Origin: CAWAQA01 sp963784065 | Lineage (GTDB): Bacteria > Acidobacteriota > Vicinamibacteria > Vicinamibacterales > UBA2999 | DNA: 64,000 bases | Assembly (NCBI GenBank): GCA_963784065.1 | Contig: CAWAQA010000001.1 | Location: 62,001-126,000 of the forward strand | Direction of reading: 5' to 3' | Shown here: in pieces, positions 1-8,414 of the stretch | How positions within the stretch are numbered: position 1 is the stretch's first letter | Layout: each line of letters begins with the position of its first letter | Program-made: the position numbers and the translations under genes | Notes under the pieces: generated by a model | What the model was told of the DNA's origin: nothing | What the model saw: the letters and a program-made list of their open reading frames with translations, nothing else | The model's database searches: none

Positions 1-282
1 CGCGCGGTCGCTGAGTAGGCCGAACTGGTCGAGCGTTTCCACCCAGTCGTCGGCGTTGCCGATCGAGGCCGTCGAACGACCCATCACGGTCACGTCGCCG
101 GCGTCGGGCAGGATCGCACCCGTGACGAGGTTCACCAGCACTTCAGCCGTGACCTGGTCGAACCCGAGCAGCGCGATCGATTGTCGTTCGTGAAGCTCGA
201 AGCCGCTGACCCTCAGCGGCCGCAGGCCGCGGTAGTCCTTCGTGACGCCACGCATCTCCACCAGCCGCTCAGCGGCTGACAT
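1..282 (-). CDS. ABC transporter ATP-binding protein, N-terminal part (runs off the window edge)
   Basis: Reading back from ATG at 282 gives 94 codons of an ABC ATPase N-terminus (MSAAERLVEMRGVTKDYRG...) that continues past base 1. The strand order 'V.MRGVTKDYRGLRPL' followed by 'SIALLG' matches the start of a nucleotide-binding domain. At the Walker A position (GxxGxGKST expected) the sequence reads GFDQVTAEV, so the catalytic lysine and Ser/Thr are missing, yet the flanking 'LVTGAILPDAGDV' is normal for the fold. It may be a regulatory or degenerate half of an ABC complex. Its start overlaps the end of the PHP gene by 14 bases, so the two are probably co-transcribed. Membrane partner and substrate are not visible. 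Confidence 0.7.
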   Translation of the reverse strand, partial: MSAAERLVEMRGVTKDYRGLRPLRVSGFELHERQSIALLGFDQVTAEVLVNLVTGAILPDAGDVTVMGRSTASIGNADDWVETLDQFGLLSDRA

Positions 283-1103
283 GGCGATGCCGGGCGGCGC
301 TGAGCCGTTGCCACTCCGCCACCGGCAGCGTCACGGATCCGGGCAACGAGCCGTGCGCGGGATCTCCATGAAAATCGGAGCCGCCCGTCATCAGCAGGCC
401 GAGCGTCCCGGCCAGCGTCACGTAATGGTCGACCAGCGCCGCGCCGTGATCGGGATGGAAGGCCTCGAGCGCGTCGAGGCCCTGGTCGCGCAGCGATCGG
501 ATGCGTTCGTCGGTGATGGACTTGCCGGGATGCGCGATGGAGGCGACGCCGCCGGCGTCGTGAATAACGGCGATCACCTGCTCGGAGCCGGCGCCCTCAC
601 GCGGCACGAAGCCGGGAAGTCCCTGTCCGAGCCAGCGGTCGAACGCCTCGCGCGTGTCGGCGACATGGCCCGCCGTGATCATCGCGCGCGCCACCTGCGG
701 GCGGCCAATGGAGCGTCCGGTCTGGAGACGCGCCTCCTCGAGGAGCCGCGCCAGATCGATCGGGACGCCGAGCGACGCGAGGCGGAGACCGATGGCTTCG
801 CACGCGCGCGACGCGGGCCGCGCGCTGGCGCGCGAGAAACGAGGACAACCCCGCGTGCCGCGGGTCCACGAAATATCCCAGCACGTGCACGTCGCGGCCG
901 GCGTCGATGGCGGTGATCTCGATGCCGCTGACCGCGTCGATGCCGCGCTCGCTCGCCAGCGAAAGCACCTCCGTCACCGACGCCGTGGTGTCGTGGTCGG
1001 TGACGGCCATCACGCGCAGCCCGGACGCAGCGGCCTGCTCGACGAGCTCGGCTGGAGTGAGGCGGCCGTCTGACGCCGTCGTGTGGAGGTGGAGGTCGAT
1101 CAA
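269..1103 (-). CDS. PHP-domain phosphoesterase (frame break near 800)
   Basis: The N-terminus MIDLHLHTTASDGRLTP carries the metal-binding HxH of PHP phosphoesterases, followed by AVTDHDT and 'SGIEITA'. The C-terminal half has IAHPGK, 'LEAFHPDH' and 'GGSDFHGD', the remaining conserved His and Asp positions. The family includes 3',5'-nucleoside-bisphosphate phosphatases and RNase AM (YciV/TrpH type) that act on RNA ends or pAp; the exact substrate is inferred. The start is TTG at 1103, and its TTGA overlaps a TGA that would end the upstream ferritin domain in another frame. The two halves lie in different frames joined at 'ARVARVR / EAIGLRLAS' near base 800, most simply a one-base error. The end overlaps the ABC gene. 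Confidence 0.75.
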
Positions 1104-2436
1104 CGCGCGGCGCGCGCGGGAGGGGAACCGTGGCCCTGGCTGCGCGGCGACGGGCGCGGCCCTGGCGCTTCACGAGCGCGCGGTACTCGCGGACGAGGAG
1201 ATCGAGGTGCGCGCGTTCTTCGTCCGCGAACTCCAGGAAGATCTGCTTGCCTTCCGAGTCCTCGAACTTCTCGCCGTACTTCTTGAAGAAGCGGTGCGAG
1301 CCGCGCTCGCAGCGGATGCCGATCATCAGCGCCTGCTGATCGTTGACGCCGCGCATCAGCCGTTCGGCGCCCTCGGCGAACAGTCCCTTCGCCGCGTCCT
1401 TGAAGAACAGGAACGTCGGCCGCGACTCGAGGTGCGGGTCGCGCTCGAGCAACTCGCTGTAGCGCGCCTCCAGCTTGCCCAGGTGCTCCTTCTCTTCGCC
1501 GGCGAGGTCCTGGAAAATCTTGCGGCCGCGCGCGTCCTTGGTGATGCGGGCGGCGCGGCTGTAGAACTCGAGGCCGCTGCGCTCGGTGGCGATGGCGATG
1601 CGCAGCGCGTCGCGCGCGAAGAGCAGATCGGTGTGGCCCTGCGGGCTTGCCGTACGGCCGGTGCGGCACTCCTCGCAGGTGCCGTAGATCTGCACGACGC
1701 TCTGCGATGCGGCGAAGTTGCGCGCCGCCGCCACTTCCTCCACGATGCCCTCGATGTCCGAGCTGAGGAACTCGAACGAGCGATGACAGGTCTTGCAGAT
1801 CAGGTGGAAGTGCCGCGGGTGCCGGTAGGAATGCTCGAAACGGAACCGGCCCTCGCCGAAATCGACCTTCCGGGCGATGCCGGCGTCCACCATCCACTGC
1901 AGCGTGCGGTAGACGGTGGCGCGGCTGATGCGGTGGTCTTCCCGGCGGATGAGGTCGACGAGATCGTCAGCGCTGAGGTGACCTTCCTGGCGCAGAAACA
2001 CGTTGACGATCTGCTCCCGCTTGCTGGAGCGCTTGCCGCCCGCCGGCTTCAGCCGCGCGATGTCAGGAAGGGTCGTCGCCGCCATGGCCCCCCGAGCCCT
2101 CGGGCTCCGTCGCTCGACGCTGAACGACGAACCGCAGCCGCAGGTGGAGGTCGCGTTCGGATTCTTGATCGTGAAGCCGCCGCCGGTCACCGTGTCGACG
2201 AAATCGACTTCGGCGCCCTTGAGGTAGCTGACGCTGACCGGATCGACGAACAGCTTGACACCGTTGGACTCGAACACCTGGTCGCCAGAGCCGCCGCTTT
2301 CCTCGATCATGAGCCCGTACTGGAACCCCGAGCATCCGCCGCCCTGCACGAACACGCGCAGGCCGCTGCCGGCTTTGTTTTCTTCCGTAAGCAGCTCGTT
2401 GATCTTCGACGCTGCGGTCGTGGACACGTTGATCAT
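1100..2436 (-). CDS. ErpA/IscA-type Fe-S carrier, Fur-family repressor and ferritin-like domain in one reading frame
   Basis: One uninterrupted frame holds three iron modules (residue numbers count from a possible upstream TTG at 2445). Residues 4-110 are an A-type Fe-S carrier with Cys at GGGCSG and the C-terminal CGCGSSF pair. Residues 121-263 are a Fur/PerR-like regulator: a winged helix (RATVYRTLQWMVDAG), the His-rich RHPRHFHLIC segment and two zinc CxxC motifs (CKTC, CEEC). Residues 271-428 are ferritin/rubrerythrin-like with EEKEH and DEERAH motifs. The chosen start is ATG 2436, 11 bases after GAGGAG; an internal ATG at 2085 begins the Fur part. The frame stays open to 679, but protein-like sequence stops near 1150; a one-base shift would end it at TGA 1102-1100. 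The carrier-Fur join could also hide an indel; the Fur-ferritin join looks genuine. Confidence 0.72.
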
Positions 2437-2469
2437 CGGATTCAATTCTCCTCGGAAACCGTAAACGAA

Positions 2470-2498
2470 ATTATAAGCTCCGCAGGGCCGCTCGGCAA
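2470..2498 (-). promoter_or_regulatory. Sigma-70-like promoter of the Fe-S carrier/Fur/ferritin gene
   Basis: On the minus strand TTGCCG (2498-2493) and TATAAT (2475-2470) are separated by 17 bases and lie about 34 bases upstream of the ATG at 2436. The -10 is embedded in an AT-rich TTATAATTT stretch that could also hold a Fur/PerR operator, but no clear 15-19 bp inverted repeat is visible. Confidence 0.6.
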
Positions 2499-2559
2499 GC
2501 CGAACCGTGTTGACGAGGCCGCTTATCTCCCTGTACGGCTTGGACTTGGGCCGAATGGC

Positions 2560-4081
2560 TCAGGCCTGGGCCAAACTGCTGAGCTCCTTGAGCGATTCCT
2601 GCTCGACGTCCTTGTGCAGGCTGTTGCCCTGGGCGTCCATGGTGACAATGGCCGGGAAATCCTTCACGGTCAGGTGCCACATGGCCTCGGGCGTGCCGAA
2701 CTCCATCAGCGAGACGCCGTCCACTCTTTCGATGGCGCGGGCGTAGAACTGCGCGGCGCCGCCGATAGCGTTGAGGTAGACCGCGCCGTGCGTGCTGAGC
2801 GCCGCCAGCGTCTTTGCGCCCATTCCGCCCTTGCCGATCACCGCGCGCACCCCGTAGCGGCCGATGACGTCGGCCTGGTACGGCTCCTCGCGGATGCTGG
2901 TCGTCGGGCCGGCGGCGGTGATCCGCCAGCCGTCGCCCTCCTTCGCCACGACAGGGCCGCAGTGGTAGATGACGCCGCCGCGCAGATCGACGGGCGGCTC
3001 GTGCTTCATCAGGTGATGGTGGACCGCGTCCCGGCCGGTGTACACGCGGCCCGAGAGCAGCACGACGTCGCCGACCTTGAGCGAGCGGATCTGCTCCTCG
3101 CTGAGCGGCGTCTGCAGCGCGATCTCGCGTCCCGTGCGCTGGAACCCGGCCTGATCGGCCATGGCCATCACCGGGTTCGCCGGGATCGCGATAGAGCCAC
3201 TGCGCGATCGCGCCGGTCGCTCCGTCGAGCACGACACCGAGGCGGCGGTACGCCCAGCAGTCGTAGGCCACCGACACGAAGAAGCTGGCGGGCAGCCGGT
3301 TGAGCGCGCCGATCTTGCAGCCGATGAGCGACGTGCGCCCGCCGAATCCCATCGCGCCGATGCCGAGGTTGTTGACCTCGCCCATGATCGACGCCTCGAG
3401 CTCCGCCAGCCGCGGATCGCTGTTCACGTCGTCGAGCGTGCGGAACAGCTGCTCCTTCGCGTTCACGTAGCCGGACGGTGCGGTCGCCGCCGATGCACAC
3501 GCCGACCGCCCCGGGCGCGCAACCCTTGCCCTGCGCGTTCCACACCGCGTGAAGGATGCACTTGCGCACGCCTTCGAGCGAGCGATCGGCGCGGCCGAGG
3601 CCGGCAGCTCCGTCGGCAGCGAGTACTGCGCGTTCATGTTCTCGCAGCCGCCGCCCTTGAGAATCAGCTTCACCTCGATGTCGTCACGCTCCCACTGCTC
3701 GAAGTGGATGATCGGCGTGCCGGGCCCGAGGTTGTTGCCCGAGTTCTCTCCCGTGATCGAATCCACCGAGTTGGGCCGCAGCTTGCCGCGCCGCGTCGCT
3801 TCGGCAATCGCCTCGCGAATCTGCTTCTTCATCACGACCTGGTTGGCGCCCACCGGCGTCTTCACCTCGAAGGTCGGCATGCCGGTGTCCTGGCAGATGG
3901 CGCCTTCGCCGTCAGCCGCCAGATCGATGTTCTGCGCGATGATGCCGAGCGCCTGCGACGCCTGCGACCCTTCCTTTTCGCGGCCCATCGCCACCTTCAT
4001 GGCCGCGCGCACGTCGGGCGGCAGATCCGTCGATGTGCGGACGATGAGGTCGAGGACGCTGTCGAAGAAGGATGGAAGCAT
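2560..4081 (-). CDS. Fumarate hydratase class I, iron-sulfur type (three frame breaks)
   Basis: Catalyses fumarate + water to malate in the TCA cycle. The protein is the fused alpha/beta class I form of about 505 residues: MLPSFFDSVLDLIV, then CQDTGMPTFEVK, GGGCENMN and CILHAVWNAQGKGCAPG (cluster cysteines), then GYVNAKEQLFRTLDDVN and the beta part ending with FGTPEAMWHLTVKDFPAIVT. Frames change near 3605, 3480 and 3185, but the pieces join into one conserved protein, so sequence error is likelier than decay. It is transcribed divergently from the aspartase at 4156, which also produces fumarate, so a shared fumarate node is plausible. A class II fumarase is not present here. Confidence 0.85.
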
Positions 4082-4089
4082 CCGGACAG

Positions 4090-4095
4090 TATAAT
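4090..4095 (+). promoter_or_regulatory. -10-like element between divergent fumarase and aspartase genes
   Basis: The 74-base gap between the fumarase ATG (4081) and the aspartase ATG (4156) contains TATAAT on the plus strand. Overlapping bases read TATACT on the minus strand, only six bases from the fumarase ATG, which would make that mRNA nearly leaderless. No convincing -35 is seen in either direction. Confidence 0.35.
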
Positions 4096-4155
4096 TCCTG
4101 GGTCTGTCGGTCTTCGGTCCTCGGTACAGCCGGCTTCGGCCCGCGGAGATCCCGC

Positions 4156-5566
4156 ATGCAAACCCGGATCGAGCGCGATCCCATCGGTGAGTACGCCGTC
4201 CCGGCCGACGCCTACTACGGCATCCAGACGGCCCGCGCGCTCGAGAACTTTCCGATCAGCGGTCTCCGCGCCCCGGCCGACCTCGTCACCGCCACCGTCC
4301 TCGTCAAGAAGGCGGCAGCGATGGCGAACGTCGCCCTCGGGCGACTCGACACGAAGATCGGCGACGCCATCGTCAAGGCGGCGGACGAGGTCCTCGGCGG
4401 CGCGCTGCGCGATCAGTTCGTCGTGGACGTCTACCAGGCGGGCGCGGGCACCTCGCACAACATGAACACGAATGAGGTGCTGGCCAACCGCGCCGCGGAG
4501 CTGCTGGGAGGAACGCGCGGCGACCTACACGCTGGTCCATCCCAACGACCACGTCAACATGGGCCAGTCCACCAACGACGTGTACCCGACCGCGACGCGC
4601 CTCGCGCTGCTCCTCGCGCATCGCGGTTGCGTTGACGCGGCGCGCGGGCTTGCGGCATCACTCGAGGCCAAGGCGCGCGCGTTCGAACAGATCCTGAAGG
4701 TCGGCCGGACGCACCTGCAGGACGCCGTGCCGATGACGCTCGGCCAGGAGTTCAGCGGATACGCCGCATGCATCGCGCGCGGCGCCGACGACGTGGAGCA
4801 CGCGGCGGAGCAGTTGAAGGAGCTGAACCTGGGCGCGACGGCGCTGGGAACCGGGATCAACGCCGGCGAGGATTACACGCGACTCGCGGTCGAGAACCTG
4901 GGCCGCTTCACGGGGCTGTCGCTCAGGCCAGCCACCAACTTCTTCCGCGTCACGCAAAGCATGGGCGACATCGTCGCCTACTCGGGCGCGATGCGGCGCC
5001 TGGCGGTGGAGCTCGCGAAGGTCGCCAGTGACCTGCGCTTGCTCAGCTCCGGCCCGCGCGCCGGCATCGCCGAGATTAGTCTGCCCGCCGTGCAGCCCGG
5101 GTCGTCGATCATGCCGGGCAAGGTGAACCCGTCGATCCCTGAGATGGTCAACCAGGTCTGCTACCAGGTATTCGGCTGCGACGTGACGATCTGTACCGCC
5201 GCGGAGGCCGGGCAGCTGGAATTGAACGTGATGATGCCGGTGATGGCCTGGAACGCGATCCATGCCTCCACCATCCTGCGTCAGTCGATGCTGTCGCTGC
5301 GCACGCGCTGCGTCGAGGGGATCCAGGCGGATGCCGCACGCTGCCGTGAGCTGCTGGATCGCAGCACGGCGGTGGCGACCGCTTTGAGCTCGTACCTCGG
5401 CTACGCCGCAACCGCGGAGATCGCGAAGGAGTCGGTGCGGACCGGCATCCCGATTCGCCAGATCGTGCTGGAACGCCGGTTGATGGACCCCGAACAGCTC
5501 GATCGCATCCTGTCGCCCGAGTTCATGACGCGGCCCGGGATACCCGGAAGCGAGGTCCAGAAATGA
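4156..5566 (+). CDS. aspA: Aspartate ammonia-lyase (one frame break near 4512)
   Basis: Aspartase/fumarase superfamily enzyme of about 470 residues that deaminates L-aspartate to fumarate and ammonia. It begins MQTRIERDPIGEY and shows AGAGTSHNMNTNEV, the 'HPNDHVNMGQSTND' active-site region, and the family signature GSSIMPGKVNPS carrying the catalytic-loop Ser. Overall character (VPADAYYGIQTARALENFPIS, MGDIVAYSGAMRRLA) fits aspartase better than class II fumarase. The frame changes in 'AAELLGG / EERAATYT' near 4512. It overlaps the next gene through ATGA, and lies divergent from the fumarase. Confidence 0.85.
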
Positions 5567-6267
5567 TGCCGCGCACGGCCAGGCTGATGATGCGCCGGAA
5601 GACCGGCCTGAAGGCCGGCCTCTGCATTTGTCTTCTGCTCGCCGCGTTCATCGAGTCTGGCCTTCAGGCCGGCCTTCTCGCGCAAGCCGCGGGCGCCCAG
5701 AGTCACGGGCGCCTGTTCCCGCCGGAGGATCTCGGGCTGCTCGAATCGCCCGATCGTGACGAGTGGCAACAGCCTGACCGGATCATGGATGCGCTCGCGA
5801 TCGCCGACGGCTCCTCGGTGGCGGACATCGGCGCGGGCGCCGGCTGGTTCACGATTCGGCTCGCGCGGCGAGTGGGACCGAACGGCATCGTGTACGCCCA
5901 GGACATCCAGCGCCAGATGCTCGAAGCGATCCGGCGCCGCGTCGCGCGCGAGGGGCTGCAGAACGTCCAGACGCGGCTCGGCACGGGGAGCATGCCGAAC
6001 CTGCCGGCCGCATCGCTCGACGCGGTGCTCGTCGTCGACGTCTACCCGGAGGTGGACAATCGCGTCTCGTTTCTTCGCAATCTCGCCACGGCGCTGGAGC
6101 CCGGCGGCCGCATCGGCATCGTCAACTACAAGGCGGGGCAGGGCGGACCGGGGCCGGACATCCGCATCGACAGCGCCGCCGTCGAAGCCGATGCGCGCGC
6201 CGCGGGACTTCGGATCCTGGCGCGCGAGACGCTTCCGTATCAGTACTTACTCGTTCTTGGACGGTAG
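5563..6267 (+). CDS. Exported or membrane-anchored class I SAM-dependent methyltransferase
   Basis: A 234-residue protein with an N-terminal basic and hydrophobic stretch (LCICLLLAAFIES...) resembling a signal peptide or anchor, then a Rossmann methyltransferase: motif I VADIGAGAGWFTIRLA, acidic VYAQDIQ, and 'DAVLVVDVYPEV' around motif IV. The fold is clear; the substrate is unknown. The start ATG lies inside the aspartase stop (ATGA), implying translational coupling. The signal segment is unusual: its DNA contains two copies of the dispersed GGCCGGC palindrome, read as TGLKAGL and SGLQAGL on either side of the hydrophobic core, as if a repeat had been recruited as coding sequence. Confidence 0.7.
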   Translation: MMPRTARLMMRRKTGLKAGLCICLLLAAFIESGLQAGLLAQAAGAQSHGRLFPPEDLGLLESPDRDEWQQPDRIMDALAIADGSSVADIGAGAGWFTIRLARRVGPNGIVYAQDIQRQMLEAIRRRVAREGLQNVQTRLGTGSMPNLPAASLDAVLVVDVYPEVDNRVSFLRNLATALEPGGRIGIVNYKAGQGGPGPDIRIDSAAVEADARAAGLRILARETLPYQYLLVLGR

Positions 6268-6338
6268 TCGGGCGCGCTCTTCCGCGTCGGTGCGAGGGTA
6301 ACGTCCGGGTGCGGGCAGCAGTCCCGCTTCAACCTGGC

Positions 6339-6962
6339 TCAGGGTCGCCCGGTCAGCCGCCAGAGGCCCGGCAGAATCGCCGCCGCCGCGAACAGCTTCA
6401 CGAGATCCGCGAGCACGAAGGGAATCACGCCGGTGACGATGGCCGCCTGGATGCCGATGGCTGCGTCCTGCGTTCCAAGCCGCGCGAACAGGCCGAGCCA
6501 CGTCGCACCGCAGAGATAGACGATGGCGAGACCGGCGAGCATCGCCAGAACCGACGTCGCGTAGCGCCTGCTGAACCCACGCTCGGCGAGGTATCCCACG
6601 ACGAATGCGGCTATGGGATACGCCAGCAGGTAGCCTCCGGTCGGACCGAGCAGGCGCAGCGCACCCGGCGGCAGCGTGAGCGACGCGGCAAACACGGGAA
6701 GCCCCGCGATCCCGGCCGCGAGGTACAGCACCTGGCTCGCGAGCCCGAGCCTCGAGCCAAGGGCGAGACCGCCAAGCAGCACGACCATGGGCTGGAACGT
6801 GAGAGGCACCGCCGTGAACGGCAACGGCACACTGATCTGTGCCGCCGCGGCGGTCAGCACGGCGACAAACAAGACCGAAGCGCATGAAATGGCCCGGCCG
6901 AGCGACCGCGATTCGGCGCGGCCGGCAATCCGGTGAACCAGGGTCGTCGTCGCGGCGTCCAT
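6339..6962 (-). CDS. bioY: Biotin transporter BioY
   Basis: A 207-residue membrane protein and the substrate-binding S component of the biotin ECF transporter. Hydrophobic segments alternate with the BioY-typical VPFT-like loop (ISVPLPFTAVPLTFQPMVVL), GGLALGSRLG, YLAAGIAGLPVF, 'GPTGGYLLAYPIAAFVVGYL' and a C-terminal 'FVLADLVKLFAAAAILPGLW'. The start ATG 6962 fits the usual family length. No EcfA/EcfT genes are nearby, so it either acts alone or uses a shared energising module. It diverges from thiD across a spacer with tandem repeats. Confidence 0.88.
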   Translation of the reverse strand: MDAATTTLVHRIAGRAESRSLGRAISCASVLFVAVLTAAAAQISVPLPFTAVPLTFQPMVVLLGGLALGSRLGLASQVLYLAAGIAGLPVFAASLTLPPGALRLLGPTGGYLLAYPIAAFVVGYLAERGFSRRYATSVLAMLAGLAIVYLCGATWLGLFARLGTQDAAIGIQAAIVTGVIPFVLADLVKLFAAAAILPGLWRLTGRP

Positions 6963-7019
6963 GAACGCAAATTGTACTGCAACCCGCACCATCGCGATTG
7001 CCGCCCCAAGAGCCGGCCT

Positions 7020-7091
7020 GCACCGACCGGGATCGGGATGGCACCGACGAAGATAGGGATCGCACCGACAAGGATCGGGCTGCACCGATTT
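7020..7091. repeat. Tandem 20-21 bp repeats in the bioY-thiD divergent spacer
   Basis: Three full imperfect units start with GCACCGAC at 7020, 7041 and 7062, and a fourth partial one starts at 7082. Each unit has GCACCGA followed by a GGGAT-like tail. The array fills the space just upstream of thiD, so it could carry operators or the thiD leader. Confidence 0.7.
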
Positions 7092-7107
7092 GCAGCAGAA
7101 TGACCTC

Positions 7108-7914
7108 GTGAAGACAGCGTTGACCATCGCCGGGAGCGACTCGGGAGGCGGGGCGGGCATCCAGGCTGACCTCAAGACGTTCGCGGCGCACGGGGTCTAC
7201 GGGACCTGCGCCATCACGGCGGTCACGGCCCAGAACACGCTCGGTGTCACCACGTTCGAGCCGATGCCCGCAGACCTCGTGACGGCGCAGATAGAGGCGG
7301 TCGTGTCCGACATCGGCGCCGATGCGGCCAAGACGGGAATGCTGGCCAACGCGGCGATTGTCGAGGCGGTTGCAGCAGCTATCGAAGACCTCGACGTCCC
7401 GTGGCTCGTCGTCGATCCGGTGATGATTGCCAAGAGCGGCGACCGCCTGCTCGACGACGAGGCGCTTGCCGCCATCAAGTCGGAGTTGCTGCGGCGCGCC
7501 TTTGTCGTGACACCGAATGTGCCCGAAGCCGAAGCGCTGTCGGGCGTCACCATCCGCACCGACGAGGATCGACGCGCGGCCGCTCGTCGCATCGTGGCCC
7601 TCGGCGCCGCCAACGTGGTGATCAAGGGCGGCCACTTGCCGGCCGCTGAAATCGTGGACCTCCTGTACGACGGGCACCAGTTCCTCGAATTCCGCGCTGA
7701 ACGTGTGCCCGGCCGCCACACGCACGGGACCGGCTGCACGTTTGCCGCGGCCATCGCGGCCCACCTCGCGCGCGGCCGCACGTTACAGGAAGCCATTCCG
7801 CTCACCCAGCAGTACCTCGCCGGCGCCATCCGGAACGGGCCCGATCTCGGGAAGGGTCACGGGCCGATGAACCATTTCTGGGTCCGGGAAATCGATCGTG
7901 GGGGCCGGCTGTAG
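7108..7914 (+). CDS. thiD: Hydroxymethylpyrimidine/phosphomethylpyrimidine kinase
   Basis: Ribokinase-fold enzyme that phosphorylates HMP and HMP-P in thiamine synthesis. It begins KTALTIAGSDSGGGAGIQADLKTF, the canonical ThiD N-terminus, and contains 'VVDPVMIAKSGDRLL', 'TPNVPEAEALSG' and the anion-hole/catalytic 'HGTGCTFAAAIAAHLA' near the C-terminus. GTG at 7108 places the family start exactly; TTG at 7090 would add six residues from the repeat array. No thiamin-riboswitch-like leader is visible upstream, and no other thi gene is in the window. Confidence 0.9.
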   Translation: MKTALTIAGSDSGGGAGIQADLKTFAAHGVYGTCAITAVTAQNTLGVTTFEPMPADLVTAQIEAVVSDIGADAAKTGMLANAAIVEAVAAAIEDLDVPWLVVDPVMIAKSGDRLLDDEALAAIKSELLRRAFVVTPNVPEAEALSGVTIRTDEDRRAAARRIVALGAANVVIKGGHLPAAEIVDLLYDGHQFLEFRAERVPGRHTHGTGCTFAAAIAAHLARGRTLQEAIPLTQQYLAGAIRNGPDLGKGHGPMNHFWVREIDRGGRL

Positions 7915-7937
7915 CCGGCGCTCGCTATACTGACCAC

Positions 7938-8414
7938 ATGCCTCTGGTGAAGGTGACCTCGGCGCCGCTGGAGCTGCAGGCGCTCGCGGCCGAGATCGGC
8001 TCCGGCGCGGACGGGGACGGCGCGGTTGTCACCTTCGCCGGCCTCGTGCGCGATCACAACCAGGGCCGCCGCGTCCGCTTCCTCGAGTACGAAGCGTACG
8101 AGCCGCTGGCCGTGCGGGCGCTCGAGCGCATCGTCGTCGAGGCCAGCGACGCCTGGCCGAGTGCGCGCCTCGGCCTTCACCATCGGATTGGCCGGCTCGA
8201 GATCGGCGAGGCGAGCATCATCATCGTCGCGGCATCGGCGCACCGCGGCGACGCGTTCGCCGCGTGCCGCTACGCCATCGAGCGCGTGAAACAGATCGTG
8301 CCGATCTGGAAACACGAGCATTTCGACGGTGGAGAGGTCTGGCTCGAGGGGGCAACCGCCGACCCCGAGGACGAGGCGGCACGGCAGGCGGCGCACCGGA
8401 TTGCATGCGCATAA
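7938..8414 (+). CDS. moaE: Molybdopterin synthase catalytic subunit
   Basis: MoaE (about 158 residues) converts precursor Z to molybdopterin, taking sulfur from MoaD thiocarboxylate. Seen: 'GAVVTFAGLVRDHNQGRRV', LEYEAYEPLA, 'HRIGRLEIGEASIIIVAASAHR' and the catalytic-lysine region PIWKHEHFDGGEVW. It starts 24 bases after thiD and overlaps moaD by ten bases, so the synthase subunits are translationally coupled. Confidence 0.9.
   Translation: MPLVKVTSAPLELQALAAEIGSGADGDGAVVTFAGLVRDHNQGRRVRFLEYEAYEPLAVRALERIVVEASDAWPSARLGLHHRIGRLEIGEASIIIVAASAHRGDAFAACRYAIERVKQIVPIWKHEHFDGGEVWLEGATADPEDEAARQAAHRIACA

Noticed and set aside
679..1099. Continuation of the Fe-S carrier/Fur/ferritin frame as a C-terminal domain
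   Set aside because: The residues after about 1150 are Arg/Pro-rich and are the shifted frame of the PHP gene, so not a real domain.
907..3303. A 798-codon plus-strand open frame opposite fumarase, the iron gene and the PHP gene
   Set aside because: Composition is Arg/Ala/Asp-rich and motif-free, and the opposite strand encodes clear proteins. It is an antisense shadow caused by high GC.
7020..7091. CRISPR array
   Set aside because: Units abut with no spacers and there are no cas genes.
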